Numbered from the stretch's first letter, positions 23,825-33,231 are shown. The stretch is DNA of 64,000 nucleotides from Asaia bogorensis (GCA_945889625.1 CAMDCE010000002.1:1-64000), one strand, 5' to 3'. Made by a program: numbers and translations. Notes: generated by a model not told the origin, from the sequence alone.

Positions 23825-23864
23825 GTCTCACCCGTCTCAAACCCGCCCTTTGAGACGGTGAGAC
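23825..23864. repeat. GTCTCACC palindromic repeat, copy 5
   Basis: Left arm GTCTCACCCGTCTCAAA (23825-23841) with one extra C against TTTGAGACGGTGAGAC (23849-23864). It sits between the convergent cyclase-TPR and tadA genes, ending four bases before the tadA stop, and may serve both as terminator. Confidence 0.9.
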
Positions 23865-23868
23865 GAGG

Positions 23869-24327
23869 CTACCGCCGCTCCCTGAAGAACACCCGCAGCA
23901 GCTCTCCCGCTTCCTGCTCGGCGATGCCCGGATAGACCTCGGGCCTATGATGACAGGTCGGCTGGTCGAAGATCCGCGCGCCGTGCTCGACGCCGCCGCC
24001 CTTGGGATCGGAAGCGCCGTAATAGACGCGCCGCAGCCGCGCGAAGGAGATCGCCTGGGCGCACATCGGACAAGGCTCGAGCGTGACGTAGAGATCGCAA
24101 TCGACCAGCCGCGGCGCACCGAGCTTCTTGGCCGCCGCCCGGATCGCCAGCAGCTCGGCATGGGCGGTGGGATCGCGGGTCTCCTCGGTGCGGTTGCCCG
24201 CCCGGGCCAGCACGGCGCCGTCGGGCCCCACGACCACGCAGCCGATCGGCACCTCGCCCCGCTCTGCGGCAGCGCGGGCCTCGACGAGGGCCGCTTCCAT
24301 GGCGGACGGTCTTGTCGTTGCTGTCAT
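23869..24327 (-). CDS. tadA: tRNA-specific adenosine deaminase TadA
   Basis: Deaminates A34 to inosine in tRNA-Arg(ACG), an essential step for reading CGN codons. 152 residues of the cytidine-deaminase fold: zinc and catalytic residues in THAELLAI (H56, E58) and EPCPMCAQAI (C86, C89), then FGASDPKGGG-like YYGASDPKGGGVEHG. ATG 24327 is chosen over longer upstream frames; an internal Met10 is also possible. It is divergent from the acyl-CoA dehydrogenase operon with 58 bases between starts. Confidence 0.93.
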   Translation of the reverse strand: MTATTRPSAMEAALVEARAAAERGEVPIGCVVVGPDGAVLARAGNRTEETRDPTAHAELLAIRAAAKKLGAPRLVDCDLYVTLEPCPMCAQAISFARLRRVYYGASDPKGGGVEHGARIFDQPTCHHRPEVYPGIAEQEAGELLRVFFRERR

Positions 24328-24385
24328 ATCGGGGAAAATAGCCGCAATGCCGGGCGCCGCAATGCCCGACTGGGAGGAGTAAATC

Positions 24386-25516
24386 ATGCGCTTCAGCTTC
24401 ACGCCGGAGCAGGAGGAGTTCCGCACCTCGCTGCGCCGCCTGCTCGACGCCCGCTCGCCCGCCAAGGAGGTCCGCCGGCTGATGGCGACCGAGGAAGGCT
24501 TCGAGCGCGAGGGCTGGCAGAAGCTCAACGGCGAGCTCGGGCTCACCGCCATCCACATTCCCGAGGCCTATGGCGGCCACGGCTTCGGGCTGTCGGAGCT
24601 GGCCATCGTGCTGGAGGAGATGGGCCGCAACGTGGTCTGCGCGCCCTATTTCTCGACCGCGGTGCTGGCCACGGCGGCCATCCTCAATGCCGGCAGCGAG
24701 GCCGAGAAGAAGGCGCTGCTGCCGGGGATTGCCGACGGCTCGGTGACGGCGACGCTGGCCTTCTCCGAGGACAGCGGCCGCATCGACGGCGCCGGTGTGG
24801 CCATGACGGCGACCAAGTCGGGCAAGGGCTGGCGGCTCAAGGGCACCAAGAGCTTCGTCCTCGACGGCCACACCGCCGACTTGATCGTCGTGCTGGCGCG
24901 CCGGCCCGGCTCCAAGGGAGAGACGGGGCTGTCGTTCTTCACCGTCGCGGGCAACGCCAAGGGGCTGGAACGCAAGCGGCTCAAGACCATGGACGAAACG
25001 CGCAAGCTGGCGCGGCTCACTTTCAAGAACGTCGAGGCCAAGCTGCTCGGCAAGGCAGGCGCCGCCTCCGCGCCCTTTGCCAAAACCATGCAGCAGGTGC
25101 TGGTGTGCCTGGCCAACGAAATGGTGGGCGGCGCCGACCGGCTGCGCCAGGACGCGCTCGACTACACCAAGATGCGCATGCAGTTCGGCCGCTCGATCGC
25201 CTCGTTCCAGACGACCAAGCACAAGGCGGCCGACATGCTGGTCGATGTCGAGCTCGCCAAGTCGGCGGCCTACTACGCCGCTGCAGCACTCGACGAGGGC
25301 GATGACGAGGCGCCGGCGCTGGCCTCGCTGGCCAAGGCCGCGGCGTCGGAAGCCTATCTGCAGACCGCCATCCATGCCGTGCAAATGCATGGCGGCATCG
25401 GCTTCACCTGGGACAACGACACCCATCTCTGGTTCAAGCGCGCCAAGTCGAGCGAGATCCTGTTCGGCGACGCCAACCAGCATCGCGAGCAGATGCTGCG
25501 GCACTGGAAGCACTGA
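24386..25516 (+). CDS. acyl-CoA dehydrogenase, small partner
   Basis: A 376-residue FAD-dependent acyl-CoA dehydrogenase. It has the N-terminal helical domain, a beta-barrel domain with ATLAFSEDSG, and a C-terminal helical domain with the RMQFGRSIASFQTTKHKAADM block and MHGGIGFTWDNDTHLW near the end. It stands 12 bases before a second, longer ACAD gene. Such adjacent pairs make the alpha2-beta2 dehydrogenases known for steroid side-chain and branched-acid degradation in actinobacteria. The ribosome site GGGAGGAG precedes the ATG. The acyl substrate is not determined. Confidence 0.88.
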   Translation: MRFSFTPEQEEFRTSLRRLLDARSPAKEVRRLMATEEGFEREGWQKLNGELGLTAIHIPEAYGGHGFGLSELAIVLEEMGRNVVCAPYFSTAVLATAAILNAGSEAEKKALLPGIADGSVTATLAFSEDSGRIDGAGVAMTATKSGKGWRLKGTKSFVLDGHTADLIVVLARRPGSKGETGLSFFTVAGNAKGLERKRLKTMDETRKLARLTFKNVEAKLLGKAGAASAPFAKTMQQVLVCLANEMVGGADRLRQDALDYTKMRMQFGRSIASFQTTKHKAADMLVDVELAKSAAYYAAAALDEGDDEAPALASLAKAAASEAYLQTAIHAVQMHGGIGFTWDNDTHLWFKRAKSSEILFGDANQHREQMLRHWKH

Positions 25517-25528
25517 GGGAGGCGGACT

Positions 25529-26788
25529 ATGAGCGAACCCACCGAACAGAGTGTGCGCAGCGAAGTCCGCGCTTGGCTGAAGGACAACTGGAACCCCAAG
25601 CTCGGGCTGGTCGAATGGCGGACCAAGCTGGCGGCCTCGGGCTGGGGCGTGCCGCATTGGCCCAAGCAGTGGTACGGCCGCGACCTGCCGGTGAAGTTCA
25701 ATGCCGTGGTCGACGAGGAGTTCGCCAAGATCGGCGCAGTCGGCGTCGCCAAGGCGGGCATCCGGACGCTCGCGGCCGCCACCATCCTGGCGCACGGCAC
25801 CGACCTGCATAAGGAGAAGTTCCTGCTGCGCATCCTCACCGGCGAGCACACCTGGTGCCAGCTGTTCAGCGAGCCGGGCAGCGGCTCGGACATGGCGGGC
25901 GCCGTGACCCGCGCCGACCGCCAGGGCAACAAGTGGGTAATCAACGGCCAGAAAGTGTGGACGACCAGCGCCCACAAGGCGCACTGGGGGCTGCTGCTGG
26001 CGCGCGCCAACTGGGACGTCGCCAAGCACAAGGGGCTGGCTTATTTCCTGCTCGACATGAAGCAGCCCGGCGTTCAGGTCCATCCGCTGAAACAGATGAA
26101 CGGCCATGCCTCCTTCAACCAGGTGTTCTTCACCGATGCCATGGTCGAGCCGGAGATGATGATCTCCGACGTGGGCGACGGCTGGAGCGTGGCGACCACG
26201 ACGTTGATGCACGAACGGCGCGGCGCCGACGGCACACGCACCTGGGCCACGGGGTCCAAGCGCAAGGGCCGCATCTACGAGGAGGAACGAGCCGAGGTCG
26301 CGACCACCATGGAGCCCTACAAGTGGTATCCGCAGCGCGCCGGCCGCGTCGACCTCGTGCTCGAGCGGGCCAAGGAGACCGGCAAGATCAACGATCCCGT
26401 CGTGCGCCAGGAGATCGCCAAGCTCCTGATCATGTCCAAGGCGTCGGAATGGACCGCCCGCCGCGCCCGTGCCGCGCAGGAGCAGGGCCGGCCGCAGGGT
26501 CCCGAAGGCTCGCTCGGCAAGCTGGTGTCGAGCCACGTCGCGCGCCAGGCCGCGCGGGTGCACACCTACATCACCGGCGCCGACGCGCTGCTGAGCGGCG
26601 AGGACAGTCCGCTGGGCGGCGTGATCGCCGAGATCCTGATCTCGGTGCCGGCCTCTTCGATCGCCGGCGGCACCGACGAGATCCAGCGCAACATCATCTC
26701 CGAGCGCGTGCTGAAGATGCCCCGCGAGCACAGCGTCGACACCGACAAGCCCTTCAAGGACGTGCCTAGGAACGTCGTGTCGTCCTGA
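25529..26788 (+). CDS. acyl-CoA dehydrogenase, large partner
   Basis: 419 residues. Motifs: LFSEPGSGSDMAG (FAD/substrate), NKWVINGQKVWTTSAHKAHWG, and the C-terminal IAGGTDEIQRNIISERVLKMPRE. This is the fuller form of the family and probably carries the catalytic base and FAD; its partner may be partly structural. GGGAGGC precedes the ATG. The locus likely degrades an acyl-CoA with a bulky or branched chain. The repeat at 26797-26919 follows the stop. Confidence 0.9.
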   Translation: MSEPTEQSVRSEVRAWLKDNWNPKLGLVEWRTKLAASGWGVPHWPKQWYGRDLPVKFNAVVDEEFAKIGAVGVAKAGIRTLAAATILAHGTDLHKEKFLLRILTGEHTWCQLFSEPGSGSDMAGAVTRADRQGNKWVINGQKVWTTSAHKAHWGLLLARANWDVAKHKGLAYFLLDMKQPGVQVHPLKQMNGHASFNQVFFTDAMVEPEMMISDVGDGWSVATTTLMHERRGADGTRTWATGSKRKGRIYEEERAEVATTMEPYKWYPQRAGRVDLVLERAKETGKINDPVVRQEIAKLLIMSKASEWTARRARAAQEQGRPQGPEGSLGKLVSSHVARQAARVHTYITGADALLSGEDSPLGGVIAEILISVPASSIAGGTDEIQRNIISERVLKMPREHSVDTDKPFKDVPRNVVSS

Positions 26789-26796
26789 CTTCTCCG

Positions 26797-26919
26797 TCGT
26801 CCTGAGCGCAGCGAAGGACCTCGCGCCTGCCAGCGACTCGGTTTCAGCCGTCCGTGTCTGGCCGCAGGGTGAGGTCCTTCGCTGCGCTCGAGGCGGAGGT
26901 TACTCCGCCGCGGACGACA
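26797..26919. repeat. TGTCRTCC dispersed element, copy 3
   Basis: Begins TCGTCCTGAGCGCAGCGAAGGACCT and ends GGAGGTTACTCCGCCGCGGACGACA. Inner block AGGTCCTTCGCTGCGCTC complements the first arm. Its last 30 bases are shared with the minimal copy at 58253-58290. Confidence 0.8.
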
Positions 26920-26938
26920 GATATGCTATCCTCCCCCC

Positions 26939-27655
26939 ATGCCCCGCCCCCTGATCGGCGTGACCCTGGATGCTGAAAAGCCCGGCGGTTACTCCAAGTT
27001 TCCCTGGTATGCGCTGCGCCAGAATTACCTCGACGCCATCGACACGGCGGGCGGCCTGCCCGTGGCCCTGCCGCACGAGCCCGACCGCGTCGCCGACTAT
27101 CTCGAGCGCATCGACGCGCTGGTCGTGACCGGCGGCGCCTTCGACGTCGATCCCTCCTACTATGACGGCGGCGCGCGCCACGCGACCGTCATCACCAAGG
27201 ACCGCCGCACCGCCTTCGAGTTCGGCGTGACCAAGGCAGCACTCGCGGCCAACAAGCCAGTGCTGGGAATCTGCGGCGGCCAGCAGCTGCTGCATGTCGT
27301 GCTGGGCGGCCGGCTGATCCAGCACATTCCTGATTCAGTCGCCGAAGCTTTGGCCCATGAGCAACCCAACCCGCGCAACGAGCCCGGCCATACCGTGAAG
27401 GTGGCCAGGGGCACGCAGCTCCACAGGATCGTGGCGGCCGACGAATTGAAGGTGAACAGCGCCCATCACCAGGCCGCGGCCGACCAGCCCAAGGGCGTGA
27501 TTGTCAACGCCACGGCGCCCGACGGTGTGATCGAGGGCATCGAGGCGCCGGCCTACCGCTTCTGCATCGGCGTGCAGTGGCATCCCGAATTCCTGATCTC
27601 CGAGGGCGACGCCAGGCTGTTCAAGGCATTCCTGGGCGCCGCGGCCGCGCGGTGA
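26939..27655 (+). CDS. class I glutamine amidotransferase-like hydrolase (PuuD/peptidase C26)
   Basis: 238 residues. Cys nucleophile in LGICGGQQLLHVVLGG (~111), catalytic His and Glu in VQWHPEF (~213-215), and the N-terminal PLIGVTLD and PDRVADYLERIDALVVTGG blocks. This is the gamma-glutamyl-GABA hydrolase type, which cleaves gamma-glutamyl amides during polyamine or amine breakdown; other members act on different gamma-glutamyl compounds. No puuABC genes are nearby. The stop overlaps the GTG of rluB by four bases. Confidence 0.85.
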   Translation: MPRPLIGVTLDAEKPGGYSKFPWYALRQNYLDAIDTAGGLPVALPHEPDRVADYLERIDALVVTGGAFDVDPSYYDGGARHATVITKDRRTAFEFGVTKAALAANKPVLGICGGQQLLHVVLGGRLIQHIPDSVAEALAHEQPNPRNEPGHTVKVARGTQLHRIVAADELKVNSAHHQAAADQPKGVIVNATAPDGVIEGIEAPAYRFCIGVQWHPEFLISEGDARLFKAFLGAAAAR

Positions 27656-28476
27656 GCGAACCCGCCAAGGCAGTCGGCGAGCGGCTCCCCCGTGAGGGGG
27701 AGCGAATCGCCAAGCGGCTGGCTCGCGCCGGTCTGTGCTCGCGCCGCGATGCCGAGCGCTGGATCGAAGCCGGACGCGTCAAGGTCGACGGCAAGCTGCT
27801 CGAAACGCCGGCCTGCGTCGTCAACGACCGGAGCGTGATCGAGGTCGACGGCAAGCCGCTGCCGGCGGCCGAGCGCCCCCGCATGTTCCGCTACCACAAG
27901 CCGCCCTCCGAGATGGTGACGGCGCGCGACCCCGAGGGGCGGCGCACCATCTTCGAGTCGCTGCCCAAGTCGCTGCCGCGGGTGGTGACGATCGGGCGGC
28001 TCGATTTCATGTCCGAGGGGTTGCTGCTGCTCACCAACGACGGCGGCCTGGCGCGCCAGCTCGAACTGCCGGCCAACGGCTGGACGCGGCGCTATCGCGC
28101 CCGCGTGCACGGCGCGGTCGACGAGGCGAAACTGGCGGCACTCAAGAACGGCATCACCATCGAGGGCGTGCGCTATGGCGCCATCCAGGCCTCGCTCGAC
28201 CGCCAGCAGCGCTCCAACGCCTGGCTCGACATCGCGCTGGCCGAGGGCAAGAACCGAGAGGTCCGCCGCGTGCTGGCCCATCTCGACCTGCCGGTGGTGC
28301 GGCTGATCCGCGTGGCGTTCGGGCCGTTTCATCTGGGCGAGCTCGAACGCGGCCAGCTCGACGAGGTGCCACCCGACGCCCTCGACAAGTTGCTCGGTGT
28401 GCCGAAGGCGCCGCGCAAGAAGGGCTGGGCCAAACCCAAGCCGCGTGACGACCGGCACAAGAAGCGCCGGCACTAA
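27652..28476 (+). CDS. 23S rRNA pseudouridine synthase, RluB/RsuA family
   Basis: 274 residues. N-terminal S4 RNA-binding domain (~17-75: AKRLARAGLCSRRDAERWIEAGRVKVDG), then the pseudouridine synthase domain with the catalytic Asp in GRLDFMSEGLLLLTNDG (~117) and a KNREVRRVLAHLDLPVVRLIRVAFGP core. The C-terminus is a basic tail (KKGWAKPKPRDDRHKKRRH). It resembles RluB (23S psi2605), but RluE/RluF or RsuA specificity cannot be excluded. GTG start inside the previous stop. The TAA is followed by the rsmD ATG with one base shared. Confidence 0.88.
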   Translation: MSEPAKAVGERLPREGERIAKRLARAGLCSRRDAERWIEAGRVKVDGKLLETPACVVNDRSVIEVDGKPLPAAERPRMFRYHKPPSEMVTARDPEGRRTIFESLPKSLPRVVTIGRLDFMSEGLLLLTNDGGLARQLELPANGWTRRYRARVHGAVDEAKLAALKNGITIEGVRYGAIQASLDRQQRSNAWLDIALAEGKNREVRRVLAHLDLPVVRLIRVAFGPFHLGELERGQLDEVPPDALDKLLGVPKAPRKKGWAKPKPRDDRHKKRRH

Positions 28477-29045
28477 TGCTCAAGATCGTGGGTGGCAAGC
28501 ATCGCGGCCGTGCGCTCGAAGCGCCCGCGGGGCTCGACGTGCGGCCGACGGCAAGCCGCGCCCGCGAGGCGCTGTTCAACATCGTGGCCCATGCCAACTG
28601 GCACGCCGACGGCACCTCGCCCTTGATCGACGCGCGCGTGCTCGATGCCTTCGCAGGCTCGGGCGCGCTCGGGCTGGAGGCTTTGTCGCGCGGGGCGGCG
28701 CACGCCACCTTCCTCGACAACGATGCGCGGTCGATCAAGCTGATCGGCGAGAACGTCGCCAAGCTGGGCGAAACCGCCGCCGCCAAGGTGGTGCGCGCCG
28801 ACGCCACCCGCCCGCCGCCCGGCCGCGATCCCTGCGATCTCGTCTTCCTCGACCCACCCTACCGTTCGGGACAGGCAGCCCCCGCACTTGCGGCGCTGGC
28901 CGAAGCCGGCTGGCTCAGGCCCGGCGCCATCGCCACCGTCGAGCTGGCGCATAATGAGGATCTCACACCACCAAAGACCTTCGAGGAGATCGACGAGCGG
29001 CGCTATGGTGCCGCCAAGATCGTGATCCTGCGCTACGCACCATGA
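28476..29045 (+). CDS. rsmD: 16S rRNA (guanine(966)-N2)-methyltransferase RsmD
   Basis: A 189-residue SAM-dependent N2-guanine methyltransferase acting on the 30S particle. It has IVGGKHRGRALEAP and RPTASRAREALFNI at the N-terminus, the SAM motif LDAFAGSGALGLEALSRGA (~54-72) and the catalytic DLVFLDPPY (~122-130). It overlaps rluB upstream and the phosphatase gene downstream (ATGA), so the three rRNA and phosphatase genes form one translationally coupled string. Confidence in the family is high. Confidence 0.94.
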   Translation: MLKIVGGKHRGRALEAPAGLDVRPTASRAREALFNIVAHANWHADGTSPLIDARVLDAFAGSGALGLEALSRGAAHATFLDNDARSIKLIGENVAKLGETAAAKVVRADATRPPPGRDPCDLVFLDPPYRSGQAAPALAALAEAGWLRPGAIATVELAHNEDLTPPKTFEEIDERRYGAAKIVILRYAP

Positions 29046-29653
29046 AGCTTGCTGCTCCTCTTTATATGCTGCGCCACGGCGAGACGGCGTGGAACACCGA
29101 GCGTCGCATGCAGGGCACCAGGAACTCCGACCTCACCGAACGCGGCCGTGCCCAGGCCGTCGCCATGGGTCGCGCCCTTGCAGCCGAACTGGCGCTCCAA
29201 GCCGGCCCGACGGTCTTCCTGCGCAGCCCGCTCGGCCGGACCTGCGAGACCTCGCTGATCGTCGGTCGCGAGCTCGGCCTCGATCCCGCCCGGTGGCGCG
29301 ACGATCCTAGACTGGCCGAGCTCAGCTACGGCGCGTGGGAAGGGCTGAGCTGGAAGGAGATCGAGCTCGACCGGCCCAATGCGCTCAGCGACTGGCGCGC
29401 CGACCCGCAGGGCTTCGTGCCGCCGGGCGGTGAAAGCCATTTCGAATTGCGTCGTCGCTCGGCTGCGATGCTGGCCGATATCGCCGCGTCGCAGGTTCGC
29501 ACCGTCGTGGTGGGTCATGGCGTCAGCGGCGCCGTGCTGCGCGGCCTCAATCTCGGCCTCGATGCGCGGGCGATGTTCGTCCTGGAAAAGCCGCAGGACG
29601 CCTTCTTCCGCCTGCTCACCGGCCGCGAGGAACGGATCGAGTCGCTGTTTTAG
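29042..29653 (+). CDS. histidine phosphatase family protein
   Basis: 203 residues. The catalytic RHGET motif is LRHGETAWNTERRMQG (H12), followed by LTERGRAQA and the second active-site segment with YGAWEGLSW and the C-terminal VVVGHGVSG His. This is the phosphoglycerate-mutase-like fold (cobC/GpmB group); substrates range from sugar phosphates to nucleotides. The ATG lies within the rsmD stop. It is convergent with the next gene, with only one base between the stops. Confidence 0.87.
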   Translation: MKLAAPLYMLRHGETAWNTERRMQGTRNSDLTERGRAQAVAMGRALAAELALQAGPTVFLRSPLGRTCETSLIVGRELGLDPARWRDDPRLAELSYGAWEGLSWKEIELDRPNALSDWRADPQGFVPPGGESHFELRRRSAAMLADIAASQVRTVVVGHGVSGAVLRGLNLGLDARAMFVLEKPQDAFFRLLTGREERIESLF

Positions 29654-29654
29654 C

Positions 29655-30089
29655 TCAGCCGCGGGCCAGCCGCGCCGTGCGGCCGCAGCCGCTGGCTTCG
29701 GTGATGGTGAGCACGCCGCCCTGGCTGCTGACGTTCAGCTTGCCACCGCGCCGGTCGGCGGCGCCCTTCACCGAGGCGACCGCCATCAGCGAGAACGTGC
29801 CCGGCTTGGCCAGGCCATGGATCTGCCACAGGCCGGGTGTCGGCGCGGGCGGCGCGGTTTTCTTGGGATTGGGCACCGGGCCGCGCGCCGTGGCGTCGGT
29901 CGCGGTGCCGTCGACGATGCCTGCTTCGATGAACAGCGTGTATTCGAGCGGCGCGTTGCACGAACCGCCGTCGCTCGTGCCACGCCACTGGCCGTCGACG
30001 CTGGATGCCGGAGCGGGCGCGGGCGCCGGCGCCTGCGCAAAGGCCGGGACCGGGGCGAAGACGAGCATCAGCAACAGGAGTCTTGTCAT
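29655..30089 (-). CDS. exported hypothetical protein downstream of mutL
   Basis: 144 residues. The signal peptide ([18 protein letters not shown]) is followed by an Ala-Pro linker and a small beta-rich domain with two cysteines ([21 protein letters not shown]) that may form a disulfide. The [17 protein letters not shown] and [17 protein letters not shown] strands look like a lipocalin- or LPS-like barrel, but no family is recognised. The ATG overlaps the mutL stop by four bases, so it closes the long minus-strand operon. Its cellular role is unknown. Confidence 0.65.
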   Translation of the reverse strand: MTRLLLLMLVFAPVPAFAQAPAPAPAPASSVDGQWRGTSDGGSCNAPLEYTLFIEAGIVDGTATDATARGPVPNPKKTAPPAPTPGLWQIHGLAKPGTFSLMAVASVKGAADRRGGKLNVSSQGGVLTITEASGCGRTARLARG

Positions 30090-31900
30090 CGTCTTCCGAA
30101 CAGCCGCTCGATGTCGGCCAGCTTGAGTTCGACGTAGGTCGGACGGCCATGATTGCACTGGCCGGAGTGCGGCGTCGCCTCCATTTGTCGGAGCAGCGCG
30201 TTCATCTCCTCGACCGTGAGCCGCCGCCCAGCACGCACCGAGGTGTGGCAGGCGAGCGTGCCGCACACCTCTTCCACCTTCTCCTTGAGCGACAGGTGAT
30301 CGCCCATCTCGGCCAGTTCGTCGGCGAGGTCGCGCACCAGACCCTGGATGTCGGCCTCGCCCAACAGTGCAGGCGTCTCGCGCACGACGACGGCGCCGAG
30401 GCCAAACGGCTCCAGCACCAGACCCATGTCGGCGAGCTCGGCGGCGCGCTGTGTCAGCCGCCGCGCGCCGTCCTCGCCCACCTCGACGACCTCGGGCAGC
30501 AGCAGGGCCTGGCGCTTCACGCCTTCGGTTTCGAGCTGGTTCTTGAGCTTCTCGTGCAGCAGGCGCTCGTGGGCGGCGTGCTGGTCGACGATCACCACAC
30601 CGTGGTCGGTCTGGGCCACGATATAGGTCTCGTGCAGCTGCGCCCGCGCCACGCCCAGCGGGTAGTTGCCGTTGGCGATTTCTCCAGTCGGCGTCTCGAC
30701 CCGCGCCGACAGGCTGTCGAGCGGCGCCATGAATTGCACTGCCGCTTCCGCCAGGCCGCGGGGGATCGTCGAGCCCGTCCAGCCACCACCGCCCCTGCTT
30801 TGACCCAGTGGCAGAGCATTGGAATAGCCGGTGTGTGGCCGGAAGGCGCCCAGCGCTGCATCCGACACCGTCGTGCTGGCGCGATGGCCGGCAGCGCTGA
30901 GCGCGGTGCGCAAGGCGCCGACGATCAGGCCGCGCACGATGCCGGCGTCGCGGAAGCGCACCTCGGTCTTGGCGGGATGGACATTGACGTCGACCATCTC
31001 GGAGGGCGCCTCGAGGAACAGCGCCACCATGGGGTTGCGATCGCGCGCCAGGAAATCCTGGTAGGCGCCGCGCACCGCACCGGCCAGCAGCTTGTCGCGC
31101 ACCGGCCGGCCGTTCACGAACAGGTATTGATGCTGGCTGGTCGGCCGGTTGAGCGTCGGCAGGCCGGCGAAGCCGGTGAGCCGAAAGCCCTCGCGGTTGG
31201 CGTCGATCGCCAGCGCGTTGTCGGCGAACTCGCGGCCCATGATCGCGCCCAGCCGCTCCAGCCGCGCCGCGCCGGAATTTTCGAGCAGCGACGGGGGGGC
31301 CGCCGGCAGGTCGATCAGCGTGCGCTCCTCGCTTTCCAGGCGGAAGGCGATCTCGGGATGGGCCATGGCCAACCGGCGCAGGGCGTCGGCCACCTGGCCC
31401 GACTCGGTGCGCGGCTCCTTCAGGAACTTCAGCCTGGCCGGCGTGGCGAAGAACAGCTCGCGCACCTCCACCCGCGTGCCGGCCGGATGGGCCGCGGGCT
31501 TGGGTTTGCTTTTCGCGCCGCCGTCGATCTCCAGACTCCAGGCCGTGTCGGCGCCGGCCGGCCGCGAGGTGATGGTGAAGCGGCTTACCGAAGCGATCGA
31601 GGGCAGCGCCTCGCCGCGAAAACCGAGGGTGCGGATATGGCTGAGATCGTCGTCGGGCAACTTCGACGTGCAGTGCCGCTCGACGGCGAGCTGCAGCTCT
31701 TCGGGCGTCATGCCGACACCGTCATCGACCACCGAGATGAAGGTGCGGCCGCCCTCCTTCAGGGTGACGGCGATGCGGTGCGCGCCGGCGTCGATGGCAT
31801 TTTCCACCAGCTCCTTGACGGCGCTCGCCGGGCGCTCGACCACCTCGCCCGCGGCGATGCGGTTGACCAGGGTGGAGGGAAGGCGACGCAGCGCGCTCAT
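30086..31900 (-). CDS. mutL: DNA mismatch repair endonuclease MutL
   Basis: 604 residues. The GHKL ATPase domain has [30 protein letters not shown] and [16 protein letters not shown], and the transducer domain a [12 protein letters not shown] segment. A Pro/Ser-rich linker follows, then the dimerisation domain with [16 protein letters not shown] around 437-450, the metal-binding motif of nicking MutL proteins, so this enzyme probably has latent endonuclease activity as in most bacteria without MutH. It lies 12 bases downstream of pgi in the long operon. Confidence 0.97.
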   Translation of the reverse strand: MSALRRLPSTLVNRIAAGEVVERPASAVKELVENAIDAGAHRIAVTLKEGGRTFISVVDDGVGMTPEELQLAVERHCTSKLPDDDLSHIRTLGFRGEALPSIASVSRFTITSRPAGADTAWSLEIDGGAKSKPKPAAHPAGTRVEVRELFFATPARLKFLKEPRTESGQVADALRRLAMAHPEIAFRLESEERTLIDLPAAPPSLLENSGAARLERLGAIMGREFADNALAIDANREGFRLTGFAGLPTLNRPTSQHQYLFVNGRPVRDKLLAGAVRGAYQDFLARDRNPMVALFLEAPSEMVDVNVHPAKTEVRFRDAGIVRGLIVGALRTALSAAGHRASTTVSDAALGAFRPHTGYSNALPLGQSRGGGGWTGSTIPRGLAEAAVQFMAPLDSLSARVETPTGEIANGNYPLGVARAQLHETYIVAQTDHGVVIVDQHAAHERLLHEKLKNQLETEGVKRQALLLPEVVEVGEDGARRLTQRAAELADMGLVLEPFGLGAVVVRETPALLGEADIQGLVRDLADELAEMGDHLSLKEKVEEVCGTLACHTSVRAGRRLTVEEMNALLRQMEATPHSGQCNHGRPTYVELKLADIERLFGRR

Positions 31901-31912
31901 CAGGCGCGCAGT

Positions 31913-33220
31913 CTACGTCCGCCGCCTTGCGGAAAGATACTGGCGGGTAACGACCTTGCCCTCCTCGACAGCGGGCTGGTCGAAGGCATCGATGCCCCAA
32001 AGCTCGGCGGCGAAGATGGTTTCCAGGATGTAATGCATCATCAGCGCGCCCATCGTCCGTTCGTCGATGCGGTTGATGCGCATGACGCGCGTCGGCCGGC
32101 CCGCCTTGACCAGGGTCGCCGCCGTGGCGTCGGCCTCGGCCAGCAAGAGATCGCCCATGGTGTGGCCCGTGAGGTAGCTCAGTGCGCTGTCGCCGCCGAG
32201 CGCGGCGGCCGAGAGCAACGCGCCCTGTCCTGCCGTGTCCTGGATCAGCAGCGTGAACAGCTTGTCGGCCGGGCCGCCGAGATAGAGCTGGACCTGGCTG
32301 TGCTGGTCGACCGTCCCCAGTGCCACCGCCGGCGTCGTGCCGCAGCCCTCCTTGCCCAGGCTCTCGGCCCAGATCTGGCGATACCAGAAGGCGAAGGTGT
32401 TGAGCCGGTCGACGTAGGGCATCAGCACCGTGATATTGAGGCCGCGTTCGCGCGCCAGGCCGACCGAGAGTGCCGCCCCGATCGCGGGGGCCAGATTGGT
32501 GGGATCGTTGGCCGCCAGGGCGGGATCGAGCACGGACGCCGCGCCCTCGCGGACGGCGGCGCAGTCGAGTCCGGCGATCATCGCCGGCAGCATGCCGACC
32601 AGCGACAGCGCCGAATAGCGCCCGCCGACCTTGGGATCATGGTCGAGAATGGTACAGCCGAGCCGGCTCGCCAGCCGCCGCAGCGGATTGTCGGTCGCCT
32701 CGGTGATGGCGATGACGTGGGCGCCAAGCGACGACCCGCCGAGCTTCGCTTCCATCCCTTCCAGCACGGCAAAAAGCTGGACGAGCGTTTCCGGCGTGCC
32801 GCCGGACTTGGAGATGGCGATGAAGCCCGTGCGATCGAGCGGCAGGCGACCCAGCAATTCGGCGTAGGTCGCGGGATCGACGTTGTCCATGAACCACAGC
32901 TTGGGCCGGCCCTTGATGGGGCCGAACCCCTGGTCCTTCAGCGCCACCAGCGCCTTGCCGCTGAGACTGGAGCCGCCCATGCCCATGACAACGACGTGCT
33001 CGAATTTGGCGAAGCGGTCGGCGTGCGGCCGGAGCGCCGCCAGATCGTCGCGCCGTGCCGGCAGGTCGAGCAGCGGCAGCGTGCCATCGGCCCTCCAGGC
33101 GCGCAGCCGGTCGAGGGCGGGCCGCAGCTTGACCAGCTCGCGGTCGAGCGAGGCGCGCGACAGGCCCTTGGCGCCGACGGAGGTATCGAGCGCGTCGTCG
33201 ATGACCTGGGTGTAGTGCAT
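31913..33220 (-). CDS. pgi: glucose-6-phosphate isomerase
   Basis: 435 residues; interconverts glucose 6-phosphate and fructose 6-phosphate. VVVMGMGGSSLSGKAL, FIAISKSGGTPETL (the SIS phosphate-binding signature, ~150-165) and QHSQVQLYLGG mark the family. It is the short bacterial form, without the long extensions of E. coli Pgi. Placed between the M16 peptidases and mutL, an arrangement that recurs in Reyranella-like and some other alphaproteobacterial genomes. Confidence 0.88.
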   Translation of the reverse strand: MHYTQVIDDALDTSVGAKGLSRASLDRELVKLRPALDRLRAWRADGTLPLLDLPARRDDLAALRPHADRFAKFEHVVVMGMGGSSLSGKALVALKDQGFGPIKGRPKLWFMDNVDPATYAELLGRLPLDRTGFIAISKSGGTPETLVQLFAVLEGMEAKLGGSSLGAHVIAITEATDNPLRRLASRLGCTILDHDPKVGGRYSALSLVGMLPAMIAGLDCAAVREGAASVLDPALAANDPTNLAPAIGAALSVGLARERGLNITVLMPYVDRLNTFAFWYRQIWAESLGKEGCGTTPAVALGTVDQHSQVQLYLGGPADKLFTLLIQDTAGQGALLSAAALGGDSALSYLTGHTMGDLLLAEADATAATLVKAGRPTRVMRINRIDERTMGALMMHYILETIFAAELWGIDAFDQPAVEEGKVVTRQYLSARRRT

Positions 33221-33231
33221 GAGCGCGATCT

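Noticed and set aside
23945..26731. Long minus-strand frame spanning tadA and the dehydrogenases
   Set aside because: The real frames (tadA and two ACADs) have full motifs; this one fuses unrelated antisense sequence.
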